From the NCBI RefSeq assembly GCF_030157465.1, contig NZ_JAOAUU010000155.1, positions 1 to 34,743 of the forward strand: a stretch of DNA of 34,743 bases. Reading direction: 5' to 3'. The notes below the pieces were generated by a model that had not been told where the DNA came from, did no database searches, and saw only the letters and a program-made list of their open reading frames with translations. Position 1 is the stretch's first letter. Every line of letters begins with the position of its first letter. Both the position numbers and the translations under genes were made by a program. Below, one piece after another: positions 16,358 through 25,315 of this stretch. This DNA comes from Zoogloea sp. Its GTDB lineage: Bacteria; Pseudomonadota; Gammaproteobacteria; Burkholderiales; Rhodocyclaceae.

Positions 16358-16373
16358 GGGGCGCGCCCTCCAC

Positions 16374-17429
16374 TCAGGGCTGGCTGAACAGATCCCGGCG
16401 CACCAGTTGCTCCAGCAGCTTGCGGATCGGTGCCGGCAGCGCCGCCTCTTCGAGGCGCTCCAGCGGATGCCACACGGCGCCCGCCTCGGTGCAGGCTGCC
16501 GGCGGGCCGGCCACCTCTACGGCTTCGGGCTGCAGCTCCAGCGTGAAATGGGTGAACACGTGGCGAAAGCCGGCCAGCGGCGTGACCCCGCGCACCGTCA
16601 GTCCGTAGCGCGCGCTCACCCAGTCGGCGGTGTCGGCGTCCTCGGGCAGTTCGGGCAGGCTTTGCAGGCCACCCCAGATGCCCGCTGGCGGGCGCCGTTC
16701 CAGCAGCACCGTGCCGTTGGCGAGGATCACCGCGAAGCGTCCGCTGCGCTGCCGGGTGATTTTCTTCGGCCGGGGTGTGGGCAGATCGGCCACGCGGCCG
16801 TCCTTCAAGGCCACGCAGGTGGTGGCCAGCGGGCAGCGGGAGCAGGCCGGGCGGCCGCGGGTGCACACGGTGGCGCCCAGATCCATCTGGGCCTGGGTGT
16901 AAATATCCACGTCGCTTGCCGGCAGCAGGCTCTCGGCCAGTTGCCACATGGAGTTTTCCACCGGCTTGGTGCCCGGGAAGCCCTCGATGCCGAAGGCGCG
17001 GGCCAGCACCCGCTTCACGTTGCCGTCGAGGATCGCCGCCCGCGTGCCATAACTGAAGGCGCTGATCGCCGCCGCCGTCGAGCGGCCGATGCCCGGCAGT
17101 TCGGCCAGCAAGGCCGGATCGGCCGGAAACACCCCGCCGTGTCGGCCCATCACCGCCTGGGCGCACTTGTGCAGGTTGCGCGCCCGGGCGTAGTAGCCCA
17201 GGCCGCTCCACAGGGTGAGCACGTCCTCCACCGGCGCGGCGGCCAGGCTGGGCAGGTCGGGAAAGCGTTCGAGAAAGCGCCCGTAGTACGGAATCACCGT
17301 GTCCACCTGGGTTTGCTGGAGCATGATTTCCGACAGCCATACCCGGTAGGCATCCCGGGTCTGCCAGGGCAGGTCATGGCGGCCGTGGCTGTGCTGCCAG
17401 TTGATCAGCGTGCTGGCGAATGTACTCAA
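16374..17429 (-). CDS. mutY: A/G-specific adenine DNA glycosylase MutY
   Basis: A 351-residue repair enzyme that removes adenine opposite 8-oxoguanine. The helix-hairpin-helix glycosylase domain has WLSEIMLQQTQVDTVIPYY with the catalytic Glu, LPGIGRSTAAAI and ILDGNVKRVLAR with the catalytic Asp. The 4Fe-4S ligands are C-X6-C-X2-C-X5-C (CTRGRPACSRCPLATTC). The C-terminal NUDIX-like domain has RPPAGIWGGLQSLPE and FRHVFTHF. The start is taken as TTG at 17429, with GAGGGGGA about 6 bases before it; no ATG lies near the conserved start. The longer open frame upstream runs into the opposite-strand flavin reductase and is not real. Confidence 0.96.
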   Translation of the reverse strand: MSTFASTLINWQHSHGRHDLPWQTRDAYRVWLSEIMLQQTQVDTVIPYYGRFLERFPDLPSLAAAPVEDVLTLWSGLGYYARARNLHKCAQAVMGRHGGVFPADPALLAELPGIGRSTAAAISAFSYGTRAAILDGNVKRVLARAFGIEGFPGTKPVENSMWQLAESLLPASDVDIYTQAQMDLGATVCTRGRPACSRCPLATTCVALKDGRVADLPTPRPKKITRQRSGRFAVILANGTVLLERRPPAGIWGGLQSLPELPEDADTADWVSARYGLTVRGVTPLAGFRHVFTHFTLELQPEAVEVAGPPAACTEAGAVWHPLERLEEAALPAPIRKLLEQLVRRDLFSQP

Positions 17430-17528
17430 TGTCTGTCCCCCTCGACGCTGGGCTGTTGCGGCGCGATAATTCCCGGCCCCCCAACAGGTTTCCGATCCGC
17501 CAATGCGGTCGGCCATTCCGATTTCATC

Positions 17529-18020
17529 ATGACTGTTCCCAAAAACGACCCGGCGGTCCGCGCCTTTCGCGACACGCTGGGCATGTTTCCCACCGGTGTG
17601 ACGGTGATCACCGCCCGCGCGCCGAGCGGCGAGCCCATCGGCCTCACGGTCAGCTCCTTCAATTCGGTGTCGCTGACGCCGCCCCTTGTGGTGTGGAGCC
17701 TGTCCGGCCACCTGCCGAGCGTGCCGATCTTCGAAAACGCCGAAGTGTACGCGATCAACATCCTCGCCGACGACCAGCAGGACATCTCCCAGCGCTTCGC
17801 CAGCCGTAGCGACGACAAGTTCGCCGGCCTGGCCTTCACCGAAGGGCTGGATGGCGTGCCTGTGCTGCCCGGCTGCTGTGCCTCGTTCCAGTGCCGCCAG
17901 TACGCCCGCCACCCCGGCGGCGACCACGTGATCTTCATCGGCGAAGTGGTCCGCTTCGAGCGCGACGTCACCAAAAAGCCCTTGCTGTTCCAGGGCGGCG
18001 CCTACCAGCGCCTAGCCTGA
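17529..18020 (+). CDS. Flavin reductase-like FMN-binding protein
   Basis: A 163-residue split-barrel flavin protein. Motifs are FRDTLGMFPTGVTVITA, GLTVSSFNSVSLTPPLVVWSL, YAINILADDQQDISQRFA and HVIFIGEVVRFE. This is the family of HpaC-like reductases that pass reduced flavin to partner monooxygenases. No monooxygenase partner is encoded nearby. It begins a plus-strand group with the hydrolase gene 20 bases downstream and is divergent from mutY. Confidence 0.93.
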   Translation: MTVPKNDPAVRAFRDTLGMFPTGVTVITARAPSGEPIGLTVSSFNSVSLTPPLVVWSLSGHLPSVPIFENAEVYAINILADDQQDISQRFASRSDDKFAGLAFTEGLDGVPVLPGCCASFQCRQYARHPGGDHVIFIGEVVRFERDVTKKPLLFQGGAYQRLA

Positions 18021-18040
18021 CTTTCACCGGCGCTGCCCAA

Positions 18041-18829
18041 ATGAACGCTCCCCACTGGATCGAAACCGGCCGCGGCGAACGTGCGCTGGTGTTCCTGCAC
18101 GGGATCAGCGGCGGCGCCGCCGGCGCGCTCGACATCCTGCCGCTGCTCACCCCGCCAGGCTGGCGCGGGCTGGCCTGGGACATGCCGGGCTACGGCAACA
18201 GCCGGCAGGTCGAACCGGTAAGTTTCGACAGTTTTGCCGGCGCGCTGGTCGATCTCTTCGATGCCGCCGGGCTTGAACAGGCGGTTCTGGTCGGGCACAG
18301 CATGGGCGGCATGATTGCGCTGCAGGCGGCGGTGCGCTTTCCCGAACGCATCTCCGGCCTTGTGCTGGCCTGCTGCACGCCGGCCTTCGGCGCGCCGGCC
18401 GGGCCGCTGCAACAGGCCTTCCTGGCCCGCCGTCTCGGCCCCCTCGACGAAGGGGCCACGATGCGCGAGCTGGCCGTGGAGCTGATCCCGACCATGGTCG
18501 GCCCCGGTGCCGACCCGGTGGTGGTGCGCGATGCCGTGGACCTGATGGGCCGGATTGCGCCGGCCAGCTACCGTGCGGCCATGCACGCGCTGCTCGGCTT
18601 CGACCAGCGCGCCGCGCTGCCCGGCCTGGCGCTGCCGGCGCTGGTGCTGGCGGGCCGTCACGACGCCGTGGCGGCGCCCGCGGTGCTGCGCCGCATGGCC
18701 GAAAGCCTGCCCGCCGCCACCTACCTCGAAATCGACGCCGGCCACCTGCTGCCCTTCGAGGAGCCCGCAGCCTTTGCCGCGGCGGTGCGCGAATTCCTCG
18801 CCGGCCTCGACTGCATGCCTGTCATGTGA
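18041..18829 (+). CDS. Alpha/beta hydrolase
   Basis: A 262-residue alpha/beta hydrolase fold protein. It has the oxyanion motif VFLHGISGG, DMPGYGNS, the nucleophile elbow GHSMGGMIAL (catalytic Ser), LVLAGRHDAVA with the acid, and the catalytic His in EIDAGHLLPFEEP. The ring-cleavage hydrolase (MhpC-like) and 3-oxoadipate lactonase groups share this pattern, so the substrate is open. The proximity to a flavin reductase suggests possible aromatic catabolism, but no other pathway gene is present. Confidence 0.9.
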   Translation: MNAPHWIETGRGERALVFLHGISGGAAGALDILPLLTPPGWRGLAWDMPGYGNSRQVEPVSFDSFAGALVDLFDAAGLEQAVLVGHSMGGMIALQAAVRFPERISGLVLACCTPAFGAPAGPLQQAFLARRLGPLDEGATMRELAVELIPTMVGPGADPVVVRDAVDLMGRIAPASYRAAMHALLGFDQRAALPGLALPALVLAGRHDAVAAPAVLRRMAESLPAATYLEIDAGHLLPFEEPAAFAAAVREFLAGLDCMPVM

Positions 18830-18860
18830 GCCGTTCAGGCTCGGTGATTTTTATCCCGCC

Positions 18861-19232
18861 ATGAACGAGAGCCCCTTCAAAGGCAAGACCGGCCTGGTCC
18901 GCGTCTGGAACGCCTTTCACTACTCCATGGCCGGCCTTGCCGCCGCCTACCGCAACGAAGACGCCTTCCGCCAGGAGGTGCTGCTGGCCGCGCTGCTGAT
19001 TCCGCTGGCCCTGTGGCTGCCGGTGAGCGGCGTGGGCAAGGCGCTGATGATCTTCAGCGTGTTGCTGGTGATCCTGGTCGAACTGATCAATTCCGCCGTC
19101 GAGGCCGCCGTCGACCGCATTTCCCTCGAGCACCACCACCTTGCCAAGCGCGCCAAGGACATCGGCAGCGCCGCGGTTTTCGTGGCGCTGGTGAATGCAG
19201 TGGTAGTCTGGATGCTCGTATTGCTCGCCTGA
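18861..19232 (+). CDS. dgkA: Diacylglycerol kinase DgkA
   Basis: A 123-residue inner-membrane protein, the usual size. It recycles diacylglycerol to phosphatidate during membrane-derived oligosaccharide and lipid turnover. The N-terminal amphipathic part ends in AYRNEDAFRQEV, followed by three membrane helices. The family motif ELINSAVEAAVDR lies after the second helix, and LAKRAKDIGSAAVFVAL precedes the third. No clear Shine-Dalgarno is seen before the ATG; the gene follows the hydrolase by 31 bases. Confidence 0.96.
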   Translation: MNESPFKGKTGLVRVWNAFHYSMAGLAAAYRNEDAFRQEVLLAALLIPLALWLPVSGVGKALMIFSVLLVILVELINSAVEAAVDRISLEHHHLAKRAKDIGSAAVFVALVNAVVVWMLVLLA

Positions 19233-19255
19233 ACCTGTCCGCTATCCGACTCCCG

Positions 19256-19465
19256 ATGACATCCAGAACCTCCCGCCCAAGCAAAAAGCCCTGCGTCAAT
19301 TGCACCTGCGCCACCACCGGCTTCTGCCCGCGGGGCGTGGGCGCCAACATTCCGCCCGAACTCGCCGCCCAGGCCACCGTGCCGGCCAAGCCCCGCTCGC
19401 CCGGCCAGGTGCGCCGCGAGCAGCTGGCCCAGCTGGCGGGCAACCGCAAGAAGATGCGCTTTTAA
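19256..19465 (+). CDS. Small cysteine-cluster protein of unknown function
   Basis: A 69-residue basic protein. Near its start is a cluster CVNCTCATTGFC, a C-x2-C-x-C-x5-C pattern that could bind zinc or iron; the rest is rich in Arg, Lys and Ala and looks helical (SPGQVRREQLAQLAG). It lies 23 bases after dgkA and 60 before ndpA on the same strand, which supports its being a real gene. I do not recognise a named family. Confidence 0.65.
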   Translation: MTSRTSRPSKKPCVNCTCATTGFCPRGVGANIPPELAAQATVPAKPRSPGQVRREQLAQLAGNRKKMRF

Positions 19466-19525
19466 GCGGCGCCCGAGGCGCTGCCCCGTGCGACAATCCT
19501 GCCCCCTCATTTGCCGGACGCCCCC

Positions 19526-20533
19526 ATGACCGAGTCGACGCACACCCTCACCGCCCTCGTCGTTCACCGCCTGATCCGTGCTGCCGAGGGGCCGTCGCAG
19601 CTTGAGCTGCGTGCCGCGCCGAACCCCCTCGACGACGCCTCCGCGCGCCTGATGGAGCGCCTGTGCCGGTATTTCGCCGAACGGCCGGGCAAGGGTTTCG
19701 GGCATTTCGAGCGGGACGAGCGCAGCTTTCCGATGCCGGCCATGGTGCGCCGGCATGTGATCGAAGAGAGCATCGACTTCACGGCCTTCTCGGCCGAAAT
19801 GCTGGCCCATCTGCAGCAGCGGGTGGACGAGGACAAGGTGGACGACGGTGGCTACGTGCTGATCGCCCGCGCCACCGTGTTTGGCGCAGATTGCCTGTAC
19901 GTGGCGCTGCTGCAGGAAACCCTCGGCACGGTGATCGGCGAAGGCTTGTCGATCCACGACAGCCCGCACCTGGATTTTGCCGGCCTGCAGGTGGCCGGGC
20001 GCATCGACATCACGGCCTGGCAGGCCGGCGCCGAGCGCTACATCGCCTTCCTGAAAGGCCGCGGCGATCTGGCCGGCTGGTTCAAGCGCTTTCTGGGCTG
20101 CACCGACGTGGTCATTGCGCTCAAGGAAACCAAGAAGCTCGTCGAAACGCTCACCCACTTCGCCGAAACCCAGCAGCTTGAAGCGCCGGCCCGCGACGAA
20201 CTGATGGAGCGCGCCCACCTGGTGCTCGAGCAGATGCACGAAAGCGGCGCCGCGCTGGATCTGGCCGCCGTCGCCAGCGAGATGTTTCCGGATGCGCCGC
20301 AAAAGCTCCAGGCCACCCTCCAGGACGAAGCCCTCGATCTGGCCAGCGGCTTCGTGCCCGACAAGCGCGCGCTGCGCCCGCTGATCCGCTTCAAGGCCAG
20401 CGCCGAGGACTGGAAGCTGGAGTTCGAACGCAGCGGCCTGCGTTCGGGCGCCGTGCAATACGACGAAGCCAACAACACCCTGGTGCTGACCAACGTGCCG
20501 GAGAGCCTGAAGAAGATGCTGCTGGAGGGCTGA
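19526..20533 (+). CDS. Nucleoid-associated protein NdpA/YejK-like
   Basis: A 335-residue protein, the same length as E. coli YejK. Matching features are the early ALVVHRLI strand, the DDASARLMERLCRYF helix, the block DDGGYVLIARATVFGADCLYVALL, the strand LDFAGLQVAGRIDI, then ERYIAFLKGRGDLAGWFKRFLGCTD. The C-terminal ends VPESLKKMLLEG. Members bind the nucleoid. The ATG at 19526 is preferred to a TTG five codons upstream. It converges with the RlmN-like gene, with only 15 bases between stop codons. Confidence 0.9.
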   Translation: MTESTHTLTALVVHRLIRAAEGPSQLELRAAPNPLDDASARLMERLCRYFAERPGKGFGHFERDERSFPMPAMVRRHVIEESIDFTAFSAEMLAHLQQRVDEDKVDDGGYVLIARATVFGADCLYVALLQETLGTVIGEGLSIHDSPHLDFAGLQVAGRIDITAWQAGAERYIAFLKGRGDLAGWFKRFLGCTDVVIALKETKKLVETLTHFAETQQLEAPARDELMERAHLVLEQMHESGAALDLAAVASEMFPDAPQKLQATLQDEALDLASGFVPDKRALRPLIRFKASAEDWKLEFERSGLRSGAVQYDEANNTLVLTNVPESLKKMLLEG

Positions 20534-20548
20534 ACCCGCGGTGGCGCC

Positions 20549-21574
20549 TCAGCGCACGAAGCGAACCGGCGTTTCCGCGGCGAGGGTGCGCGCCCGCAAC
20601 TGGCCGCAGCCGCCGTCCACATCCTGCCCGGCCGAATTGCGCAGCTTGGTAAGGATGCCGCGGCGGTGCAGCTGGCGGGCGATGTCGGCGGCCTTGTCCC
20701 ACGCCGGGCGGCGGAAGGGCAGGTCGGGGATGGTGTTGTACGGGATCATGTTCATGAGCGCGTACTTGCCGGACAGCAGGCGGACGATGCCGTCGAGCTC
20801 TTCCGGACTGTCATTGACGCCTTCGATCAGCGTCCATTGGTACTGGATCGGGTAGCCGGTGCGCCGGGCGTAGGCTTCGCCGAGTTCGACGAGTTCGTCC
20901 GGATCGATACGCGGCGCCTTGGGCAGCAGCTCGGCGCGCAGATCGGCGCGGCTGGTGTGCAGCGACAAGGCCAGCGCCGGCTTCACCACCAGTTCGGGCA
21001 GGCGCTCGAAGACGCGGCGGTCGCCCACTGTGGAGAACACCAGGTTCTTGTGGCCGATGCCGCCCTCGCTGCCGAGCAGCTGGATCGCTTCGATCACGTT
21101 TTCCATGTTGTGGGCGGGTTCGCCCATGCCCATGAAAACCACCTTTTTAACCGGCCGTTGCTGCCGCGCCAGCACCACCTGGGCGACGATCTCGGCGCTG
21201 CCCACCTGGCGCAGCAGGCCGTCGCGCCCGGTCATGCAGAATACGCACCCCACCGCGCAGCCCACCTGGCTCGACACGCACAGGCCGTCGCGAGGCAGGA
21301 GCACGCTTTCGATGGTCTGGCCATCGGGAAGCTCGACCAGCAGGCGCGCCGAACCGTCGTCGGCCGGGTGTTCGGAGCGCAGGCGCGCCAGCCCGGCCAG
21401 CTCGGCCGAGATGGCCGGCAGGGCGTCGAGCACCGGCTGGGGCAGCATGGGCCCGCGCCGCGTCGGGCCGGCGTCAAGGGGCAGGGCGTGGGTCCAGGCA
21501 CGCAGGATGCGCTGGACGTGCACGGGTTTGGCGCCCAGGTCGGCCAGGCGCTGGCGGAGGTTTTCGATGCGCAT
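20549..21574 (-). CDS. RlmN-like radical SAM RNA methyltransferase
   Basis: A 341-residue radical SAM enzyme. It has the RlmN/Cfr cluster [18 protein letters not shown] (C-x3-C-x2-C after the QVGC context), the MGMGEP motif, [26 protein letters not shown] and the second catalytic cysteine in [11 protein letters not shown]. The housekeeping RlmN methylates A2503 of 23S rRNA and A37 of some tRNAs. This protein is short and differs in several places where RlmN is strict (for example [10 protein letters not shown]), so it may be a paralogue with a related target. No ispG/ndk neighbours, usual for rlmN in betaproteobacteria, are present. It stands alone between convergent and divergent genes. Confidence 0.85.
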   Translation of the reverse strand: MRIENLRQRLADLGAKPVHVQRILRAWTHALPLDAGPTRRGPMLPQPVLDALPAISAELAGLARLRSEHPADDGSARLLVELPDGQTIESVLLPRDGLCVSSQVGCAVGCVFCMTGRDGLLRQVGSAEIVAQVVLARQQRPVKKVVFMGMGEPAHNMENVIEAIQLLGSEGGIGHKNLVFSTVGDRRVFERLPELVVKPALALSLHTSRADLRAELLPKAPRIDPDELVELGEAYARRTGYPIQYQWTLIEGVNDSPEELDGIVRLLSGKYALMNMIPYNTIPDLPFRRPAWDKAADIARQLHRRGILTKLRNSAGQDVDGGCGQLRARTLAAETPVRFVR

Positions 21575-21757
21575 GAGGGGGCGAATGATAGGCTTTTTTT
21601 GACGGTTTTTCAGGGGTTTGGCTGTGACTTACAGCCCTGTTCCGTCTGGCCGCGACAGGACCGGAGGCCGTGGATCGTGGATAATCCGGCGGTCCCTGAC
21701 GCCAAGCGCCTTTGGTTCGTCAGGCCGCAAGCGACGATTGCCCTGTTACGCCATACC

Positions 21758-23581
21758 ATGCCCAGCGAAGACCTGATGTCAGTCGAGAGGGAGACGAAGC
21801 GGCAGATGCTCATGCTGCTGTACCGCAACTCCCTGTCCTCATTCCCGCTCAATTTTGTGACCTCCGGCATGCTTGCGCTGGCCTTGATGCAGCAGGAGCT
21901 TGCCTTTGCTGTGCATCCGTTGGTCTGGCTGGGCGCCGTGGGGGCCCTGAGCCTGCCTTTTTATTTCAACGCCCGCCACTTCCTGAAGCATCCGGCCAGG
22001 CAGCAGGGCGAGGTGGCTCTCGCCCGGGCCGGTCGCATCAACCTGTGGGCAACGATCGTGCTGGGCGGGGGGTGGTCGGTGGCGACATTCCTCTATGCCC
22101 CCGGGGAAAGCCTGGAGTTCCGCCTTTTTCTTGCGGCGCTGATTGCCGGCCTTGGGGCCGGTGCGGTGCCCAAGCAGGCCGGTGAGTGGCCCTACAGTCA
22201 GGTGTTCCTCGGCCTGATTGCGGCCCCGCTGGCGCTGGTGTCCATCGCGGCGGGAACGCCGCTCGATTACCTGATCGCCTTTGGCGTGTTGGTGTATGTG
22301 GTGGCGCTGCTGGACAGCGCCAGGTATCTCAACGACGCCCTGACCACCTCGATGCGGCTGGGCATCGAGCGCATGTCGCTGCTGGCGTCGACCCGCGAGG
22401 TGCTGGCCCGGGCCGAGCAGGCCAGCAAGGTCAAGAGCGAGTTCCTGGCCAACATGAGCCATGAAATCCGCACCCCGATCAACTCCATTCTGGGCATTGC
22501 CCAGGTGATGCTGCGCGGCGACGTGAGCCCCGGCCAGGCCGGGCAACTGGCCCGGATCGACATGGCCGCCGAGCATCTTCTGGGGGTGATCAACGACATT
22601 CTCGATCTTTCGAAGATCGAAGCCGGCAAGATGACGCTGGACACCAGCGAGCTTGAGGTCGGCGAGATTCTCGAACAGGTGGTCGGCCTGCTCTCACGGG
22701 ATGCGGGCAGCAAGGGGCTAAGCCTGACGGTGGACTGCGATCCGTTGCCCCGGCGCCTGCTGGGCGACTGTGTCCGGCTGACCCAGGCCCTGCTCAACTA
22801 TGTCAACAATGCGGTCAAGTTCACCCCGCGCGGCAGTGTCACGATCCGGGTGCGCCGCCAGGCTGAAACCGGCAGCCGCATCCTGTTGCGCTTCGAAGTC
22901 GAGGATACCGGGGTCGGGATTGCCCCCGAACAGTTCGCGCGCCTGTTCTCGGCTTTCGAGCAGGCCGAGGCCTCCACCGTCCGCGAATATGGCGGCAGCG
23001 GGCTCGGGCTGGTCATCACCCGGCACCTGGCGCAACTGATGGGGGGCGACGTGGGCGGGCACAGCGAACCGGGCGTCGGCAGCACTTTCTGGTTCACGGC
23101 CTGGCTTGGCAAAGAGCGCGTGATGCCTGACGCGCTGCCTCTGGATGTATCGCTGGATGCGGCCGAGGAGGCCCTGCGCCGCAACTACGCAGGCCGGCGC
23201 GTGCTGCTGGCCGACGACGACGAGGGCAACCGTCAGCTGGCCATGGAAATCTTCGAGCTGGCCGGCCTGGCCATGGACATGGCGTGCAGCGGTGTGGAGG
23301 CGCTCGAGATGGCCGGCGCGACGGCCTACGACCTGATCCTGATGGACATGCGGATGCCCAAAATGGACGGGCTGGAGGCCACCCGCCGGATTCGTCGCCT
23401 GCCCGGCCACGCGCGCACGCCGATCCTGGCAATGACCGGCAACGCTTTCCGGGAGGACAGGGAGAAATGCCTGGAAGCCGGCATGAACGATTTCATTCCC
23501 AAGCCGGTGCTGCTCGAGATGCTTTACGCGAAGCTGCTCGAGTGGCTGCCGCCCTCCCGCCAGGAAGGTGCTAGCGGGTAA
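21758..23581 (+). CDS. Membrane hybrid histidine kinase (six-TM, HisKA-HATPase-REC)
   Basis: A 607-residue sensor kinase. About six hydrophobic helices fill residues 25-195 with almost no periplasmic domain, so sensing is likely within the membrane or by another protein. The HisKA phosphoacceptor is His235 (NMSHEIRTP). The ATPase has the N box ([10 protein letters not shown]), G1 (EDTGVGIAP) and G2 (GGSGLGL). The C-terminal receiver has ADDDE, the acceptor Asp530 (LMDMRMP) and the KP dipeptide. No DNA-binding output follows, so a separate HPt or regulator must take the phosphate. ATG 21758 and ATG 21776 are both possible; neither has a strong Shine-Dalgarno. The open frame extends upstream but covers rlmN antisense. 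Confidence 0.92.
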   Translation: MPSEDLMSVERETKRQMLMLLYRNSLSSFPLNFVTSGMLALALMQQELAFAVHPLVWLGAVGALSLPFYFNARHFLKHPARQQGEVALARAGRINLWATIVLGGGWSVATFLYAPGESLEFRLFLAALIAGLGAGAVPKQAGEWPYSQVFLGLIAAPLALVSIAAGTPLDYLIAFGVLVYVVALLDSARYLNDALTTSMRLGIERMSLLASTREVLARAEQASKVKSEFLANMSHEIRTPINSILGIAQVMLRGDVSPGQAGQLARIDMAAEHLLGVINDILDLSKIEAGKMTLDTSELEVGEILEQVVGLLSRDAGSKGLSLTVDCDPLPRRLLGDCVRLTQALLNYVNNAVKFTPRGSVTIRVRRQAETGSRILLRFEVEDTGVGIAPEQFARLFSAFEQAEASTVREYGGSGLGLVITRHLAQLMGGDVGGHSEPGVGSTFWFTAWLGKERVMPDALPLDVSLDAAEEALRRNYAGRRVLLADDDEGNRQLAMEIFELAGLAMDMACSGVEALEMAGATAYDLILMDMRMPKMDGLEATRRIRRLPGHARTPILAMTGNAFREDREKCLEAGMNDFIPKPVLLEMLYAKLLEWLPPSRQEGASG

Positions 23582-23696
23582 TCAGCGGGACGATGTCCTT
23601 GGCGTGCTTCTTGGCTTGTTTGGCGGCCTTTTTTTCCTTGGGGTTCAAGGCGGGCTGTTTTTTGGTTTCCTTGTTGCTCTGTTGTGTCTTGGTCAT
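23571..23696 (-). CDS. Small lysine-rich protein (41 residues)
   Basis: An ATG at 23696 is preceded by AGGAG at 7-base spacing and opens a 41-codon frame with 11 lysines and one arginine; the core is [17 protein letters not shown], a likely amphipathic or coiled helix. The stop codon TAG lies inside the end of the hybrid kinase gene, so the two convergent genes overlap by 11 bases. A TATAGT -10 box lies about 45 bases before the start. Codon use is richer in A than in neighbours because of the many AAG/AAA codons. I do not recognise a family; a small nucleic-acid-binding or ribosome-associated protein is possible. Confidence 0.6.
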   Translation of the reverse strand: MTKTQQSNKETKKQPALNPKEKKAAKQAKKHAKDIVPLITR

Positions 23697-23740
23697 GATC
23701 GTGCTCCTGGTGGGCTCCTGGCGAACGCCGGGTGCACTTC

Positions 23741-23746
23741 ACTATA
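23741..23746 (-). promoter_or_regulatory. Probable -10 box of the 41-codon small gene
   Basis: TATAGT on the minus strand predicts transcription start near 23734 and a leader of about 38 bases before the small gene's ATG. No strong -35 box is visible at 16-18-base spacing. Confidence 0.4.
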
Positions 23747-23883
23747 GGCCGATGGGCGGCGGCAAACCGTCGCGGCAAAAATATGGCACGGGCGGGGCAG
23801 GCACGGGCTTGCGCGCAGCGCTCCACACGTGGGGCAAGGCTTGTTCAAAAGCCTGCGCGACTGCGCCGGCAACGGGCAATCCT

Positions 23884-23909
23884 GCGGGGGCAAACGCGTT
23901 CGCCCCCGC
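23884..23909. terminator. Strong hairpin after the Old Yellow Enzyme gene
   Basis: GCGGGGGC (23884-23891) pairs with GCCCCCGC (23902-23909), and the inner AACGCGTT extends the dyad, so nearly all 26 bases are self-complementary. It lies about 14 bases beyond the minus-strand stop of the Old Yellow Enzyme gene. No U tract follows on either strand, so it is at best a weak intrinsic terminator or a 3'-end protector. Confidence 0.4.
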
Positions 23910-23923
23910 CCGGCACGCGGGTT

Positions 23924-25036
23924 TCAGCGCATCCCGATGTGCGCGCCCTTGAACAGGTCGGGGAGCCCGCGGGGCTGGCTGCGCCAGTACTGGCAGGGCG
24001 CCTCCACCTGAGCACCCAGTTTTGCGGCGGCGTGCCACGGCCAGCGGGGGTTGTAGAGCATGGCGCGGGCGATGCCGACCAGATCGGCCTGGCCCTTGGC
24101 GACGATTTCCTCGGCATGTTCGGCTTCGGTGATGAGGCCCACGGCGATGGTCGGCAGGCCGGTTTCGGCACGGATGCGTTCGGCGAAGGGCAGCTGGTAG
24201 CCCGGCGCCAGCGCAATCTTCTGCAGGGGCGACAGGCCGCCGGTGGACACATGGATGAAGTCGCAGCCGCGCACTTTCAGGGCCTGGGCCAGGGCCACGC
24301 TTTGTTCCAGATCCCAGCCGCCCTCCACCCAGTCGGTGGCCGAAATGCGGATGCCCACCGGTTTGCCGGCCGGAAAGGCGGCGCGCACGGCGTCGAACAC
24401 TTCGAGCGGAAAACGCATGCGGTTCTCGAGATTGCCGCCGTAGGCGTCGTCACGCAGGTTGGTGAGCGGCGACAGGAACTGGTGCAGCAGGTAGCCGTGG
24501 GCGCCGTGCAGCTCGATGCAGTCCAGCCCGATGCGGGCGGCGCGGCGGGCGGCGTCGGCGAAGGCCTCGCGGATACGCACGAGGCCGGCGGCGTCGAGGG
24601 CCAGCGGGGCGGCTTCGTCGGGCAGGTACTTGAGCGCGGAGGGCGCCACGGTGGGCCATCCGCCTGCGGCCGGCGGGAGCAGCTGCCCGCCCGCCCAGGG
24701 CACGGCGCTGGAGGCCTTGCGCCCGGCGTGGGCGAGCTGAATGGCGATCGGCATGGCCGAATATTTGCGCACGCCTTCGAGCACCCGGCCGAGGGCCGCT
24801 TCGTTGGCGTCCGACCACAGGCCGAGGTCAGCCGGCGAAATGCGCCCGATCGCTTCGACGGCCGTGGCTTCGATGACCAGCATGCCAGCGCCGGATTCGG
24901 CCAGCTGGCCCAGGTGAATCATGTGCCAGTCGGTGGCGTTGCCGTCCTCTGCCGAGTACTGGCACATGGGGGCAATGACGATACGGTTGGGCAGGGTGAG
25001 ATTGCCGATGGCGTACGGGGAGAAGAGGGCGGACAT
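23924..25036 (-). CDS. Old Yellow Enzyme-family NADH:flavin oxidoreductase (YqjM-like)
   Basis: A 370-residue TIM-barrel FMN enzyme. It opens LFSPYAIGNLTLPNRIVIAPMCQYSAEDG, with the active-site cysteine of the YqjM class (APMCQYS). Next are QLAHAGRK with its His, IELHGAHGYLLHQFLSPLTN (the His pair), NRYGGNLENRMRF-like DDAYGGNLENRMRFP, and VGLITEAEHAEEI near the FMN phosphate site. Members reduce the C=C bond of activated alkenes. The single gene lies between convergent and divergent units. A hairpin overlaps its Shine-Dalgarno. Confidence 0.95.
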   Translation of the reverse strand: MSALFSPYAIGNLTLPNRIVIAPMCQYSAEDGNATDWHMIHLGQLAESGAGMLVIEATAVEAIGRISPADLGLWSDANEAALGRVLEGVRKYSAMPIAIQLAHAGRKASSAVPWAGGQLLPPAAGGWPTVAPSALKYLPDEAAPLALDAAGLVRIREAFADAARRAARIGLDCIELHGAHGYLLHQFLSPLTNLRDDAYGGNLENRMRFPLEVFDAVRAAFPAGKPVGIRISATDWVEGGWDLEQSVALAQALKVRGCDFIHVSTGGLSPLQKIALAPGYQLPFAERIRAETGLPTIAVGLITEAEHAEEIVAKGQADLVGIARAMLYNPRWPWHAAAKLGAQVEAPCQYWRSQPRGLPDLFKGAHIGMR

Positions 25037-25041
25037 GGGGG

Positions 25042-25062
25042 CTCCGGATGGGGGGAATCCGG
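25042..25062 (-). promoter_or_regulatory. Hairpin overlapping the Old Yellow Enzyme ribosome binding site
   Basis: On the minus strand CCGGAT (25062-25057), a seven-base loop, then ATCCGG (25049-25044) form a hairpin. GGAG at 25045-25042, six bases from the ATG, is the Shine-Dalgarno; its first two bases lie in the hairpin's 3' arm. Folding would partly hide the ribosome binding site, so translational control is possible. Confidence 0.4.
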
Positions 25063-25315
25063 CATGATCCCAGAAAACACGGCGGCCGGTAATTTGCGCA
25101 AAACCCTAAGCGAAAACCGCTTGCCGTGCATGACACAAGGGGCTTTCCCGGGCATGCGCATGAACTCTGTGGCGGTGCCTTGCGGCTCAAGTCGGACGGC
25201 ATGGCGCCGCTATTAATAGCCGGGCGTCCTGATGCGCGCGTGGTGAAAAGATGCCGCAGTCCTGCATGCGCACCGCCCCGAAGCTCCGCCGATCATTTCC
25301 TGGGTAGCACTGCCG

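Noticed and set aside
17430-17927. Long upstream extension of mutY
   Set aside because: It runs through the opposite-strand flavin reductase gene; the MutY domain begins at the TTG with a strong Shine-Dalgarno.
20666-21757. Upstream extension of the six-TM hybrid kinase frame
   Set aside because: The added codons are the mirror of the RlmN-like gene and carry no domain. The membrane part begins after ATG 21758.
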